NCBI RefSeq assembly: GCF_000971475.1
Contig: NZ_DF967585.1
Location: forward strand, 62,001-126,000
From: Sulfuricella sp. T08
GTDB lineage: Bacteria > Pseudomonadota > Gammaproteobacteria > Burkholderiales > Sulfuricellaceae
Direction: 5' to 3'
DNA length: 64,000 bases
In this document: piece by piece, positions 26,056 to 34,027 of the stretch
Layout of the letters: every line of letters starts with the position of its first letter
Numbering within the stretch: the first letter of the stretch is position 1
Made by a program: the position numbers and the translations under genes
Notes under the pieces: generated by a model
Seen by the model: only the letters and a program-made list of their open reading frames with translations
Told to the model about the DNA's origin: nothing
Database searches by the model: none

Positions 26056-27861
26056 TTAGCGTGGCTCGCCGCCGGGCAGTGTAGTTTTGCACTCCTTGAA
26101 AATCCTGGCTTGGCACTTGCGACAAATTTCCGGGTCGAGGGTGTTGAAAACCGCCATGGTCACGTTCGACTTGGCCGGGAAAAAACCGCCCACGCCAATA
26201 TCTTTCAGATAACGCCCCTGCTTCAGGAAATTATACACCGTATCCTTTAGCCTGTAGAAATACAGTCCGCCGCCCATTTTCCTGCGCCGTTTGGCTTCCT
26301 GAGCCAGCATTTCCGCGCCGGCGACATCAATGAAATTGATGCCGCCGCCGATAATCAGCACGCTTTTCTGCTGCGGATTTATTTCGTCGATCTGCAGCAA
26401 GCTGCGCTGGACGTGATCAACCGCACCGAAGAAAATCGAACCGTTGATACGCACCATGCAGAACTGCGGACATTCCACGTGACCCTTGGCATCTTCGAAA
26501 TGGTAGGAGCCTTCTTCTCCGGCGGGCACCACCGGCACGACGGCGGGTTGGGAGGTACGGGCGAGGTACAGCATCAGCGAAAGCATCACGCCGACATAGA
26601 TGGCGAACTCCAGCTCGACGAACAGCGTTGACAGCAGCGTGGTGAACAGCACCACGGTTTCAGACCGGCTGGTGTGAAAAATGGAATGGATGTGATGGAA
26701 GTCGATCAGTCCCCACGCCACCAGGAACAATATCGCCGCCATCGCCGGAATCGGCAGGTAAGCGGCGAGCGGTGCCACCAGCAGCAGGGTGGCGGCAAGG
26801 AACAGTGCGGAGAACACCGCAGCCAGAGGGGTTAGCGCCCCGGCAGCATAGTTCAAACCGCTGCGGTTGAACGAGCCGCTCGATGCATAGCCGGAGAAAA
26901 AACTGCCGAAAATATTCGCCAGGCCCTGTCCGATGAATTCCTGATTGCCATCGATGCGCTGCTCCGAGCGTACCGCCACTGAGCGGGCTATCGAAACCGC
27001 CTCGGTCAGCGCCAGCATGGTGACCGCCAAGGCGGTCGATGACATTTTCTTGATAGTCACCAGGGAAAGGTCGGGCAGGGAGAACGGCGGCAGGTGGGCG
27101 GGCAGAGCGCCGACGGTAAGGATGTGGGTAGCCTCATTGCCAAACAGGCTGTCCAGAAGCAGCGCAAACAGGCTGCCGATCAGCATTGCCGCGATCATGT
27201 AGGGGATTTTCGGAAAAAACTTTTTTACCAGGATACCCGAGGCCAATGTCGCCACTGCGACCGAGGTGACGTAAGGATTGATGTCGCCGATTTGCAGCAC
27301 GAGTTGGCGGATGATCTCGTAAAAGTGCGAGCCGCGCGGGATGTCGATGCCGAAGAAATTCTTGATCTGGCTGGCGGCGATCAGTACCGACGCCCCGGCG
27401 GTGAAGCCGATCACCACAGTATGGGAAATGAAGTTGACCAGCACGCCCATGCGCGCCAGTCCCATGACGAGCTGGAATACGCCAACAAGGAAAGTCAGGG
27501 TCAGCACCAGGCTGATGAACTGCGCACTGCCCGGCTCGGCAAGCGGGCTGACCGCAGCGAAGATCACGATGGAAATCGCAGTGGTCGGGCCGGATACCAG
27601 ATGCCAGCTGGAGCCGAACAGCGCGGCGATAATGGTCGGCACCATCGCAGCGTAAAGGCCGTATTCCGGCGGTAACCCGGCGATAGTGGCGAACGCCACG
27701 CCCTGGGGCAGCACGATGATCGCGCCGGTCAGCCCGGCGACCAGATCGGTGCGGGCGGCCTGCGCGTCCACCATCGGCCACCAGCGCAAGAAGGGGAAAA
27801 CTTTATAGAGCCAGAGATTACAGGCGAGAATATCCTTCAACGCACATCCTATATGTTGCAA
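26056..27861 (-). CDS. SulP family anion transporter (kinase/activator operon member)
   Basis: A 601-residue SulP permease with a STAS domain, clearly a paralogue of the one at 22264-24063: LPQGVAFATIAGLPPEYGLY, EAVSIARSVAVRSEQRIDGN, FSGYASSGSFNRSGLNYAAG and a C-terminal CRKC-x7-C cluster. It lies 56 bases downstream of the sigma-54 activator gene on the same strand, so kinase, activator and transporter probably form one operon. That suggests the two-component system controls, or senses the need for, this transporter's substrate. The start is uncertain: TTG at 27861 gives the longest frame, while TTG at 27840 with AGGATG upstream aligns better with the paralogue. Confidence 0.88.
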   Translation of the reverse strand: MQHIGCALKDILACNLWLYKVFPFLRWWPMVDAQAARTDLVAGLTGAIIVLPQGVAFATIAGLPPEYGLYAAMVPTIIAALFGSSWHLVSGPTTAISIVIFAAVSPLAEPGSAQFISLVLTLTFLVGVFQLVMGLARMGVLVNFISHTVVIGFTAGASVLIAASQIKNFFGIDIPRGSHFYEIIRQLVLQIGDINPYVTSVAVATLASGILVKKFFPKIPYMIAAMLIGSLFALLLDSLFGNEATHILTVGALPAHLPPFSLPDLSLVTIKKMSSTALAVTMLALTEAVSIARSVAVRSEQRIDGNQEFIGQGLANIFGSFFSGYASSGSFNRSGLNYAAGALTPLAAVFSALFLAATLLLVAPLAAYLPIPAMAAILFLVAWGLIDFHHIHSIFHTSRSETVVLFTTLLSTLFVELEFAIYVGVMLSLMLYLARTSQPAVVPVVPAGEEGSYHFEDAKGHVECPQFCMVRINGSIFFGAVDHVQRSLLQIDEINPQQKSVLIIGGGINFIDVAGAEMLAQEAKRRRKMGGGLYFYRLKDTVYNFLKQGRYLKDIGVGGFFPAKSNVTMAVFNTLDPEICRKCQARIFKECKTTLPGGEPR

Positions 27862-27917
27862 ATTTAAACATCGTAGTTCTAATTTGCATCATATTCTACA
27901 GAACTCACCCCTTGCCA

Positions 27918-29291
27918 TCAAGAACCGTTTCCCTCCTCCATTTCATAAACCTTCAGCTTGCGCCACAGCGACACGCGGTTGATGCCGAGCATCTGAGCGG
28001 CAAACGTCTGATTCCCGCCCGCCTCGTTCAACACCCAACGGATATAAGCCTTTTCCTGCTCCTCAAGTGAGGGAATGCGCCCCTCCTTTTTCTTGAATGA
28101 GCGCGCGCTCAATTCCCGCAAATTGTCGGGCAGGTGAGCCACCTGGATGACATGGCCGGTGTTGATCGCCACCCCGCGCTCAATAACGTTTTCGAGTTCG
28201 CGCACATTGCCGGGGAAGTCGTGGCTTTCCAGGATGGCGATCGCCTCGGCCGAAATTTCAGTGACCTCCTTTTTCATCAGGGTGGCGAATTTTTTCAGGA
28301 AGAAGTAGCTGAGCAGCACCACGTCGCCGCCGCGTTCGCACAAGGGCGGAATATGCAGGTTCACGACATTGAGGCGGAAAAACAGGTCCTGTCGGAATGA
28401 CCCATCTTTGGTCACCTCCTGCATGTCCCGGTTGGTGGCGGCGATGTAGCGGGCATCCGCCTTCACTGGCGAGGTGCCACCCAGACGCAGCACCTCGCGT
28501 TCCTGGATTACGCGCAACAGCTTGACCTGCATCGCCGACGACATTTCGGTAATCTCATCGAGGAACAGCGTACCGCCCTCTGCCGACTCGATCAGCCCTT
28601 TCTTCAGCGTCAGCGCACCGGTGAACGCGCCCTTCTCGTGGCCGAACAACTCGTTCGACAGCAACTGCTCGCTGAACGCGCCACAGTTCACCGCCAGGAA
28701 CGGCCCGTCCGCCCGATTGCTGTTGTAGTGAAGATAGCGCGCGAACAGTTCCTTGCCGGTGCCGGACTCGCCGGTGATCAGCACGTTGCAGTCGGTCGGC
28801 GCCACCTGCCTGGCCATCTCCAGCAACTTCAGCATGCTCGGATCCTGGGTGATGATCTTGACCCGGCCTTCGTAGCTTTCGATCTGCTCACGCAGTTGGC
28901 GGTTCTCACGTTTCAGGCTGATTTTCTCCATCGCCTCACCAACCACCTGGCGCACCTCGTCGAGACGGAACGGCTTGGCAATATAATAAAACGCGCCTTG
29001 CTTCATGGCCTCCACCGCCGACTCCGGCGTCGCATAACCGGTAATCACGATCACCTCGGTTTCCGAGTTGCGCTCGCGGCACTTCTTCAACACCTGCATG
29101 CCGTCCACTTTTTCCATCTTGAGGTCGGTCAGCACCACATCGAATGACTGGCTCTCGATCAATACCAAGGCAGCCATACCGCTCTGGGCGCCGGTCACGT
29201 CATAGCCATCCTTTTTCAGGACGTGGACAAGGCTTTTCAGTGCAATCTTCTCGTCATCAACGATCAACAACTTTCCCTTACTTTGAATCAT
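27918..29291 (-). CDS. Sigma-54-dependent response regulator (NtrC family)
   Basis: A 457-residue three-domain activator. The receiver domain (1 to about 125) has VDDE and the phospho-acceptor D56 in VVLTDLKM. The AAA+ domain (about 140-370) has Walker A GESGTGKE, the sigma-54-contacting GAFTGA loop, Walker B GGTLFLDEI and an arginine-finger region. A FIS-type helix-turn-helix (QTFAAQMLGINRVSLWRKL) ends the protein. It is encoded 25 bases after the histidine kinase and upstream of a SulP gene. A -24/-12 promoter at 31049-31064, across the divergent intergenic region, is the obvious local target. I start at ATG 29291, just before the receiver domain. Confidence 0.95.
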   Translation of the reverse strand: MIQSKGKLLIVDDEKIALKSLVHVLKKDGYDVTGAQSGMAALVLIESQSFDVVLTDLKMEKVDGMQVLKKCRERNSETEVIVITGYATPESAVEAMKQGAFYYIAKPFRLDEVRQVVGEAMEKISLKRENRQLREQIESYEGRVKIITQDPSMLKLLEMARQVAPTDCNVLITGESGTGKELFARYLHYNSNRADGPFLAVNCGAFSEQLLSNELFGHEKGAFTGALTLKKGLIESAEGGTLFLDEITEMSSAMQVKLLRVIQEREVLRLGGTSPVKADARYIAATNRDMQEVTKDGSFRQDLFFRLNVVNLHIPPLCERGGDVVLLSYFFLKKFATLMKKEVTEISAEAIAILESHDFPGNVRELENVIERGVAINTGHVIQVAHLPDNLRELSARSFKKKEGRIPSLEEQEKAYIRWVLNEAGGNQTFAAQMLGINRVSLWRKLKVYEMEEGNGS

Positions 29292-29316
29292 GTTCCATTC
29301 TCTTCCATCAATAATC

Positions 29317-30822
29317 TTATTGCTGCGGCCCGTCAGCAGGTTCCAGCGGCAGCCGGATATGAAACACCGTACCGTGCCCGGGTTCACTATTTACCGAAAT
29401 GCTGCCGTTGTATTCCTCGACGATTTCATAAACGATGAACAGACCGAGCCCCATTCCCCGGCCTACGTCCTTGGTGGTAAAGAAGGGGTCGAAGATGCGC
29501 GGCAGGACGTCGGCTGGAATGCCTGGGCCACTGTCGCGAATTTCAATGTCGATTGCTTCCACTCCCGGATAACCCTTGCCGAGAAAGCGGGTGTCGTGCC
29601 CTTGTCCGGCCACGAAACTCTCTTTGGTCAGACCATGCCTGGCTGCCCCGATTCGAATCTCACCAGATTCGCCGGTCGCCTCCAGTGCATTCTTGATCAA
29701 ATTCAGGAACGCCTGCTCCAGCCTTCGCCGATCCGCCTGCAGCACGATGTCAGCAGGAATTTCGGTGACAATGCTAACGCCAGGCGGCGTTTCACCCTTG
29801 AGAAACAGCAAGACCTCTTCGAACAAAGCCGCAAGGCGCACCGTTTCCCGCTTGACCGGCTTGTCCCGCGCAAAATCCAGCAACGCCCGCACAATCTTCC
29901 GTGCCCGTTCCGTCTGCTCGTCGATCTGCTCCAGCAGTTCCTTACCCTGTTCCGGGCAGCACTCGCCGACTTCCTCCAGCAGAATCTGGCAGGACAGTGA
30001 AATATTCGACAGCGGGTTGTTCAGCTCATGCGCCACGCCAGCAAGCATGGTGCCAAGCGAGGCAAGCTTCTCCGAGCGTAGCAGCCTTTTCTGGCGCAGC
30101 TCGAGCTCGCCGATCATGTGATTGAACGCCTGGGTGATCGAAATGATTTCCCTATCCCCGGAAGGCACGACCAGCTTGTCCAGCCTGCCACTCGAAACCG
30201 CTTCTACGCAGCGATCCAGGTGCCTCAGGGGACGCGCCACCAGGCGCGACAGCATCCAGCCGATGGCGGCCATCAACAGGGAAATCAGCACAATGGAAAC
30301 CACCAGCGTAGTGCGAAACCGGTCCAGCGACTCGCGGATCATGCGCCGCTCGGCATCCGCCATCCCCTCGGCAATGGTCACGACATCCTTGCCCACCCTC
30401 CTGACTTGCACTTCCAGCAACGTCTTCTGGTGGGCATTAGCCAAACCTGCTCGCCCGTATTCAGCCATCAGGGCACGGTAAGCCCGCACATCGTTTAGCA
30501 GCCTTGCAATACGTGGCGCTGAGGCCAGCACGGAAAAATCCGCGGCATTGCCCTCAAGTAACTCCACCACCTTGGCGGCATAGCGGTTGCCTTCCTGCCA
30601 ATCGCTGTCCTGCCGGTAGAGAAAATAGTTCTTCTCGAAGCGACGAATTTCCAGCGTTGCATCGAACAATTCCGTGATGCGCCCCCCCAGTTTGATTTTC
30701 TGCTCGATCAAACGCAACTCGATATAGGTGAACAGGGACAGAGCTATGATCAGCAGGGCCATGGCGTAATAGCCCAGGTAACCAAGCGTGATTTTTTGCC
30801 GCAGCGAGGATTGTAGCTTCAT
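29317..30822 (-). CDS. Membrane sensor histidine kinase
   Basis: A 501-residue kinase of the NtrB-like class. It has a membrane helix at residues 12-33, a helical periplasmic sensor of about 135 residues, a second helix at 171-192, HAMP, a phosphorylation site H265 in GVAHELNNPLS, and the ATPase domain with NLIKNALEAT, DSGPGIP, FFTTKD and GMGLGLFI motifs. It is first in the unit kinase-activator-SulP. The sensor region has no recognisable small-ligand motif, so the signal is unknown; carbon or anion status is a guess from the neighbours. A strong inverted repeat sits 10 bases upstream of its start. Confidence 0.94.
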   Translation of the reverse strand: MKLQSSLRQKITLGYLGYYAMALLIIALSLFTYIELRLIEQKIKLGGRITELFDATLEIRRFEKNYFLYRQDSDWQEGNRYAAKVVELLEGNAADFSVLASAPRIARLLNDVRAYRALMAEYGRAGLANAHQKTLLEVQVRRVGKDVVTIAEGMADAERRMIRESLDRFRTTLVVSIVLISLLMAAIGWMLSRLVARPLRHLDRCVEAVSSGRLDKLVVPSGDREIISITQAFNHMIGELELRQKRLLRSEKLASLGTMLAGVAHELNNPLSNISLSCQILLEEVGECCPEQGKELLEQIDEQTERARKIVRALLDFARDKPVKRETVRLAALFEEVLLFLKGETPPGVSIVTEIPADIVLQADRRRLEQAFLNLIKNALEATGESGEIRIGAARHGLTKESFVAGQGHDTRFLGKGYPGVEAIDIEIRDSGPGIPADVLPRIFDPFFTTKDVGRGMGLGLFIVYEIVEEYNGSISVNSEPGHGTVFHIRLPLEPADGPQQ

Positions 30823-30832
30823 GGGTTTCTAT

Positions 30833-30873
30833 GGTAGCTCCGATTGTTGCATTTAGCAACGATCGGAGCTACC
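30833..30873. repeat. 41-bp near-perfect inverted repeat in the divergent control region
   Basis: GGTAGCTCCGATTGTTGC (30833-30850) and GCAACGATCGGAGCTACC (30856-30873) pair at 17 of 18 positions around an ATTTA loop. It lies 10 bases upstream of the kinase start and about 175 bases upstream of the sigma-54 promoter. It could be an enhancer site for the activator (inner core GTTGC-N5-GCAAC) or a hairpin in the kinase mRNA leader. Confidence 0.6.
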
Positions 30874-31048
30874 AATGTAACCAATCGATAAAAAACGCAA
30901 CGCCTTTATCTACAAAGGAAATTTTGCTTGTAAATCACTGTAGCAAACCGTGGCATTACTAATTGTAACAAAAAAATGCATTTCCATGAATCCGCAAACA
31001 CCACAACAAATCATTAATAATCATTATGTTAATTAATTAATGCAAGCG

Positions 31049-31064
31049 TGGCACAGATAATGCT
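31049..31064 (+). promoter_or_regulatory. Sigma-54 (-24/-12) promoter
   Basis: TGGCACAGATAATGCT carries the full TGGCAC -24 element and GC at -12 with the required GG-N10-GC spacing. Transcription would begin near 31075 and run into the small gene at 31119 and on toward the third SulP and Hyf-like genes. It sits opposite the NtrC-type activator operon. Confidence 0.75.
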
Positions 31065-31118
31065 CTATTTTCAAGCATGAAAACCGACAAGTATCGTAGA
31101 TACGGAAGGAATAAAATC

Positions 31119-31286
31119 ATGCACAATATAATTAACCAACTAAAAAACCTGTTCGCCGCTATGGCCTATGCCGAGGCCGGCGATCTGGATGCAGTCAAAC
31201 AAATACTTCAGGGGAACCCCAGCATACCAGCAAAAGAAAAAAGCTCTGAAACAACTGCGCGTCACCCTGCAGTCCCAGCTTTTTAA
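31119..31286 (+). CDS. Small protein downstream of the sigma-54 promoter
   Basis: A 55-residue frame starting at ATG 31119, with AAGGA nine bases upstream. The N-terminal 30 residues (MHNIINQLKNLFAAMAYAEA, then GDLDAVKQILQ) form a convincing amphipathic helix pair. The C-terminal part is low-complexity, and another frame (from about 31210: AYQQKKKALKQLRVTLQ) looks equally helical, so a frameshift may have truncated the protein. I do not recognise the family. Its place as the first gene after the sigma-54 promoter makes it worth noting as a possible regulator or partner of the transporter genes. Confidence 0.5.
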   Translation: MHNIINQLKNLFAAMAYAEAGDLDAVKQILQGNPSIPAKEKSSETTARHPAVPAF

Positions 31287-31559
31287 GGCCCAATCTGTAG
31301 ATTTACAGTTACTACAATCCACTGAAATTCGGCTCCAGGAACTTGGGCGCCGGCTCCGAAAAGCCCGGCACGTACAACGAACTCCCCGGCTTCACCCGGC
31401 CGTCGTAGCAGATCGCGATACACCCCATCAACGTGAGGCTTTACTGCGGACGGGCCACTCCGGGTAGCCTTGGTGTCGCCTATGTGGACCAGACCGCCAT
31501 CATCTGCGGCTACGATTCCCGAGCGCTTCTATAAAAATACCCTCTACCACCAATATTCA
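31287..31559. other. Degenerate region between the small gene and the SulP remnant
   Basis: Contains a coding-like patch on the minus strand, read from about 31437 to 31311 (LTLMGCIAICYDGRVKPGSS, VPGFSEPAPKFLEPNFSG), flanked by stops. No start codon or family could be assigned. It is probably gene debris inside the sigma-54 leader region. Confidence 0.35.
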
Positions 31560-31583
31560 CTCCTTGCCGATTTGTGCCGGATC

Positions 31584-31682
31584 GAGCAAGTTTCGACGCA
31601 AGTAAGCGATTTCTCCGAGGACGTGTTGCGCGCTAATCATGAATTGGTGAAGGGCTACAAAAGACTGCAAAATGAATTCTGA
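31584..31682 (+). pseudogene. Remnant paralogous to 24130-24228
   Basis: Reads RIEQVSTQVSDFSEDVLRAN then HELVKGYKRLQNEF and TGA. It parallels the fragment downstream of the first SulP gene. It ends about 150 bases before the third SulP start. The upstream frame has no ATG or ribosome-binding site, so it is likely the 3' end of a truncated small gene. Confidence 0.4.
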
Positions 31683-31830
31683 TTCGCCCGACAAATGCCG
31701 TCAAAATCCAATTAATAAGGCCATAAAGCATTCCTATTCCTAATCCCTCTCCAGCCTGATATTATTGGACTCTAAAACAAGACCTCCATGGCGGAATATC
31801 TTTCCGCACTAAAAATATGATGAGTCAGGG

Positions 31831-33993
31831 ATGGGCAATATGAATCAACAAGTAGCGCGTTTTTTTCCGTTTCTGCGCTGGTTCCCACTGCGCGGTGAGA
31901 ACATCAAGGCCGACCTGATCGCCGGCATCACCGTTGCACTGGTGCTGATTCCCCAGTCCATGGCCTACGCCCAGCTCGCCGGCCTGCCTCCCTACTACGG
32001 ACTTTACGCAGCTTTCCTGCCCGGCGTCATCGCCGCCCTGTGGGGCTCGTCAGCGCAACTGGCCACCGGCCCGGTTGCGGTGGTCTCGCTGCTGACAGCA
32101 TCCGCTCTTGCTCCGCTGGCCGCCTCCGGCTCCAGCCAGTTCATCGCGCTGGCGATCATGATGGCTCTGATGGTCGGCATCATCCAGCTCTCCCTGGGAG
32201 TGTTCAAACTCGGGGTGGTGGTGAATTTTCTTTCCCACCCTGTCATCGTCGGCTTCACCAATGCTGCGGCCATCATCATCGGCCTTTCCCAGCTCAACAA
32301 GCTGTTCGGCGTATCGATGGGGCGCAGCGAACATTTCATCCAGGATATCTGGGGCGTGCTGCAGCAGGTCGGCGACACCCATCTCCCGACGTTGCTAATG
32401 GGCGTCTCGGCCTTCGCCATCATGTGGGGGCTAAAAAAATTCGCTCCCAAGATGCCCGGCGTATTGATCGCTGTTGCCCTCACCACCATCGTCAGCTGGT
32501 CGATCGGCTTCGAACACAACAGCAATGGCAAGGTCGAGGAGATCATGGATGCAGACGTTAAAACCTTGGCCAGTGAATTCGCCCAGACTGAAACCAAGAT
32601 CGACGAACTGAACAACAAGATCAGCGCCAAATCAGCCGAACTCAAGCAGCATCAAAAGAGCCATGAAGGCAGCTCGCAGCGCACCGCCGCGCTGAACTAC
32701 GAAATCGAGCTGCTCAAGCTGGAACACAAGGATACGGAAGGCGAAAACCGCAAGCTCGCCCGCTCCTTGCGCAAGTTCATTTTCGAGCAAGTACCCACAG
32801 CCGATGGCCAAGCCGCCAGGCTTTACCTGGTCGGCCAGGTGCCTCAGGGCGAGAAGTCCGACGGCTACCGCTGGCGCATCAAGAAAGTAAGCAAGGGCGA
32901 ACTCAAGCTGGTCGGTGGCGGTGAGGTAGTGGGTTCCATCCCCGCTGGCCTTCCCAAACTGGACCTGCCCAAGTTCAGCTGGGACATGATGGTGACCTTG
33001 TTTTCCGGGGCACTGGTGATTTCCCTGGTAGGTTTCATGGAAGCCATTTCCATTGCCAAAGCGATGGCCGCCAAGACCAAGGATCGCATCGACCCGAACA
33101 AGGAACTGATCGGCCAGGGCATCGGCAATATTGTCGGCAGCTTCAGTCAAGCCTTCCCGACCAGTGGCTCATTCTCCCGTTCGGCGGTTAACCTCAACGC
33201 CGGCGCCAGAACCGGCATGTCCTCGGTGTTTGCCGGTGCAATCGTGCTGATCACCCTGCTGTTCCTCACCCCGCTGCTCTACCACCTGCCCCAGGCAGTG
33301 CTGGCCGCGGTGATCATGATGGCGGTGATCGGCCTGGTCAATTTCAAGGCGATCAAACATGCCTGGCACACCCACAAGCACGACGGCATCGCCTCGGCCG
33401 TGACTTTTGTCGCCACCCTGGCTTTCGCACCTCACCTTGACAACGGCATCATGGTCGGTGCCGGCTTGGCCATCATCCTCTACCTCTACCGCACCATGTC
33501 GCCGCGCGTCGCCATCCTTGGACGCGCTCAAGATGGCACACTGCGCGACTCTAAAGTACATAACCTGCCGGTCAGCGATTACATCATCGCCATCCGCTAC
33601 GACGGTTCCCTCTACTTCGCCAACGTACCCTATTTCGAAGACACTATCCTGGAAGCGGTATCCAACAGCCCCTGCGCCAAGCACCTGCTGATCGTGTCGG
33701 ATGGCATTAATCAGCTCGACGCCTCGGGTGATGAAGTCATCCACCACATGGTGGAAAGGCTACGTTCCAACGGCATCCGGGTGGTTTTCAGCGGCCTCAA
33801 GAAACAGGTGATCGACGTCATGCGCCATTCCGGCCTGTTCGATTTCATCGGCCAGGAAAACATTTATCCCGACGAGGACAAGGCGCTGGATTCAATTTAT
33901 GCCGAGGTCCTCGAAACCGATCCCAATGCCCAGTGCCGCCTGATGAAGGGCGGCCACATTGGCGGTGCCGATGGGGTGAAAACCTGGCTATAA
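31831..33993 (+). CDS. SulP family transporter with a 140-residue helical insert
   Basis: A 720-residue SulP permease, about 120 longer than its relatives here. The core is standard: LIPQSMAYAQLAGLPPYYGL, EAISIAKAMAAKTKDRIDPN, and a C-terminal STAS domain (about 585-690; LLIVSDGINQLDASGDE). At residues 229-368 a charged insert breaks a loop that is normally short. It contains a coiled-coil-like stretch (TKIDELNNKISAKSAELKQH) and a beta-rich part, then rejoins at GSIPAGLPKLDLPKF. It lacks the Cys tail of the other two SulPs. It is 34 bases upstream of the Hyf-like operon, so co-transcription is likely. A bicarbonate substrate is inferred from context. Confidence 0.9.
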   Translation: MGNMNQQVARFFPFLRWFPLRGENIKADLIAGITVALVLIPQSMAYAQLAGLPPYYGLYAAFLPGVIAALWGSSAQLATGPVAVVSLLTASALAPLAASGSSQFIALAIMMALMVGIIQLSLGVFKLGVVVNFLSHPVIVGFTNAAAIIIGLSQLNKLFGVSMGRSEHFIQDIWGVLQQVGDTHLPTLLMGVSAFAIMWGLKKFAPKMPGVLIAVALTTIVSWSIGFEHNSNGKVEEIMDADVKTLASEFAQTETKIDELNNKISAKSAELKQHQKSHEGSSQRTAALNYEIELLKLEHKDTEGENRKLARSLRKFIFEQVPTADGQAARLYLVGQVPQGEKSDGYRWRIKKVSKGELKLVGGGEVVGSIPAGLPKLDLPKFSWDMMVTLFSGALVISLVGFMEAISIAKAMAAKTKDRIDPNKELIGQGIGNIVGSFSQAFPTSGSFSRSAVNLNAGARTGMSSVFAGAIVLITLLFLTPLLYHLPQAVLAAVIMMAVIGLVNFKAIKHAWHTHKHDGIASAVTFVATLAFAPHLDNGIMVGAGLAIILYLYRTMSPRVAILGRAQDGTLRDSKVHNLPVSDYIIAIRYDGSLYFANVPYFEDTILEAVSNSPCAKHLLIVSDGINQLDASGDEVIHHMVERLRSNGIRVVFSGLKKQVIDVMRHSGLFDFIGQENIYPDEDKALDSIYAEVLETDPNAQCRLMKGGHIGGADGVKTWL

Positions 33994-34027
33994 TGCGCGT
34001 CAATAACAAGATGCTGGAGAACCACTC

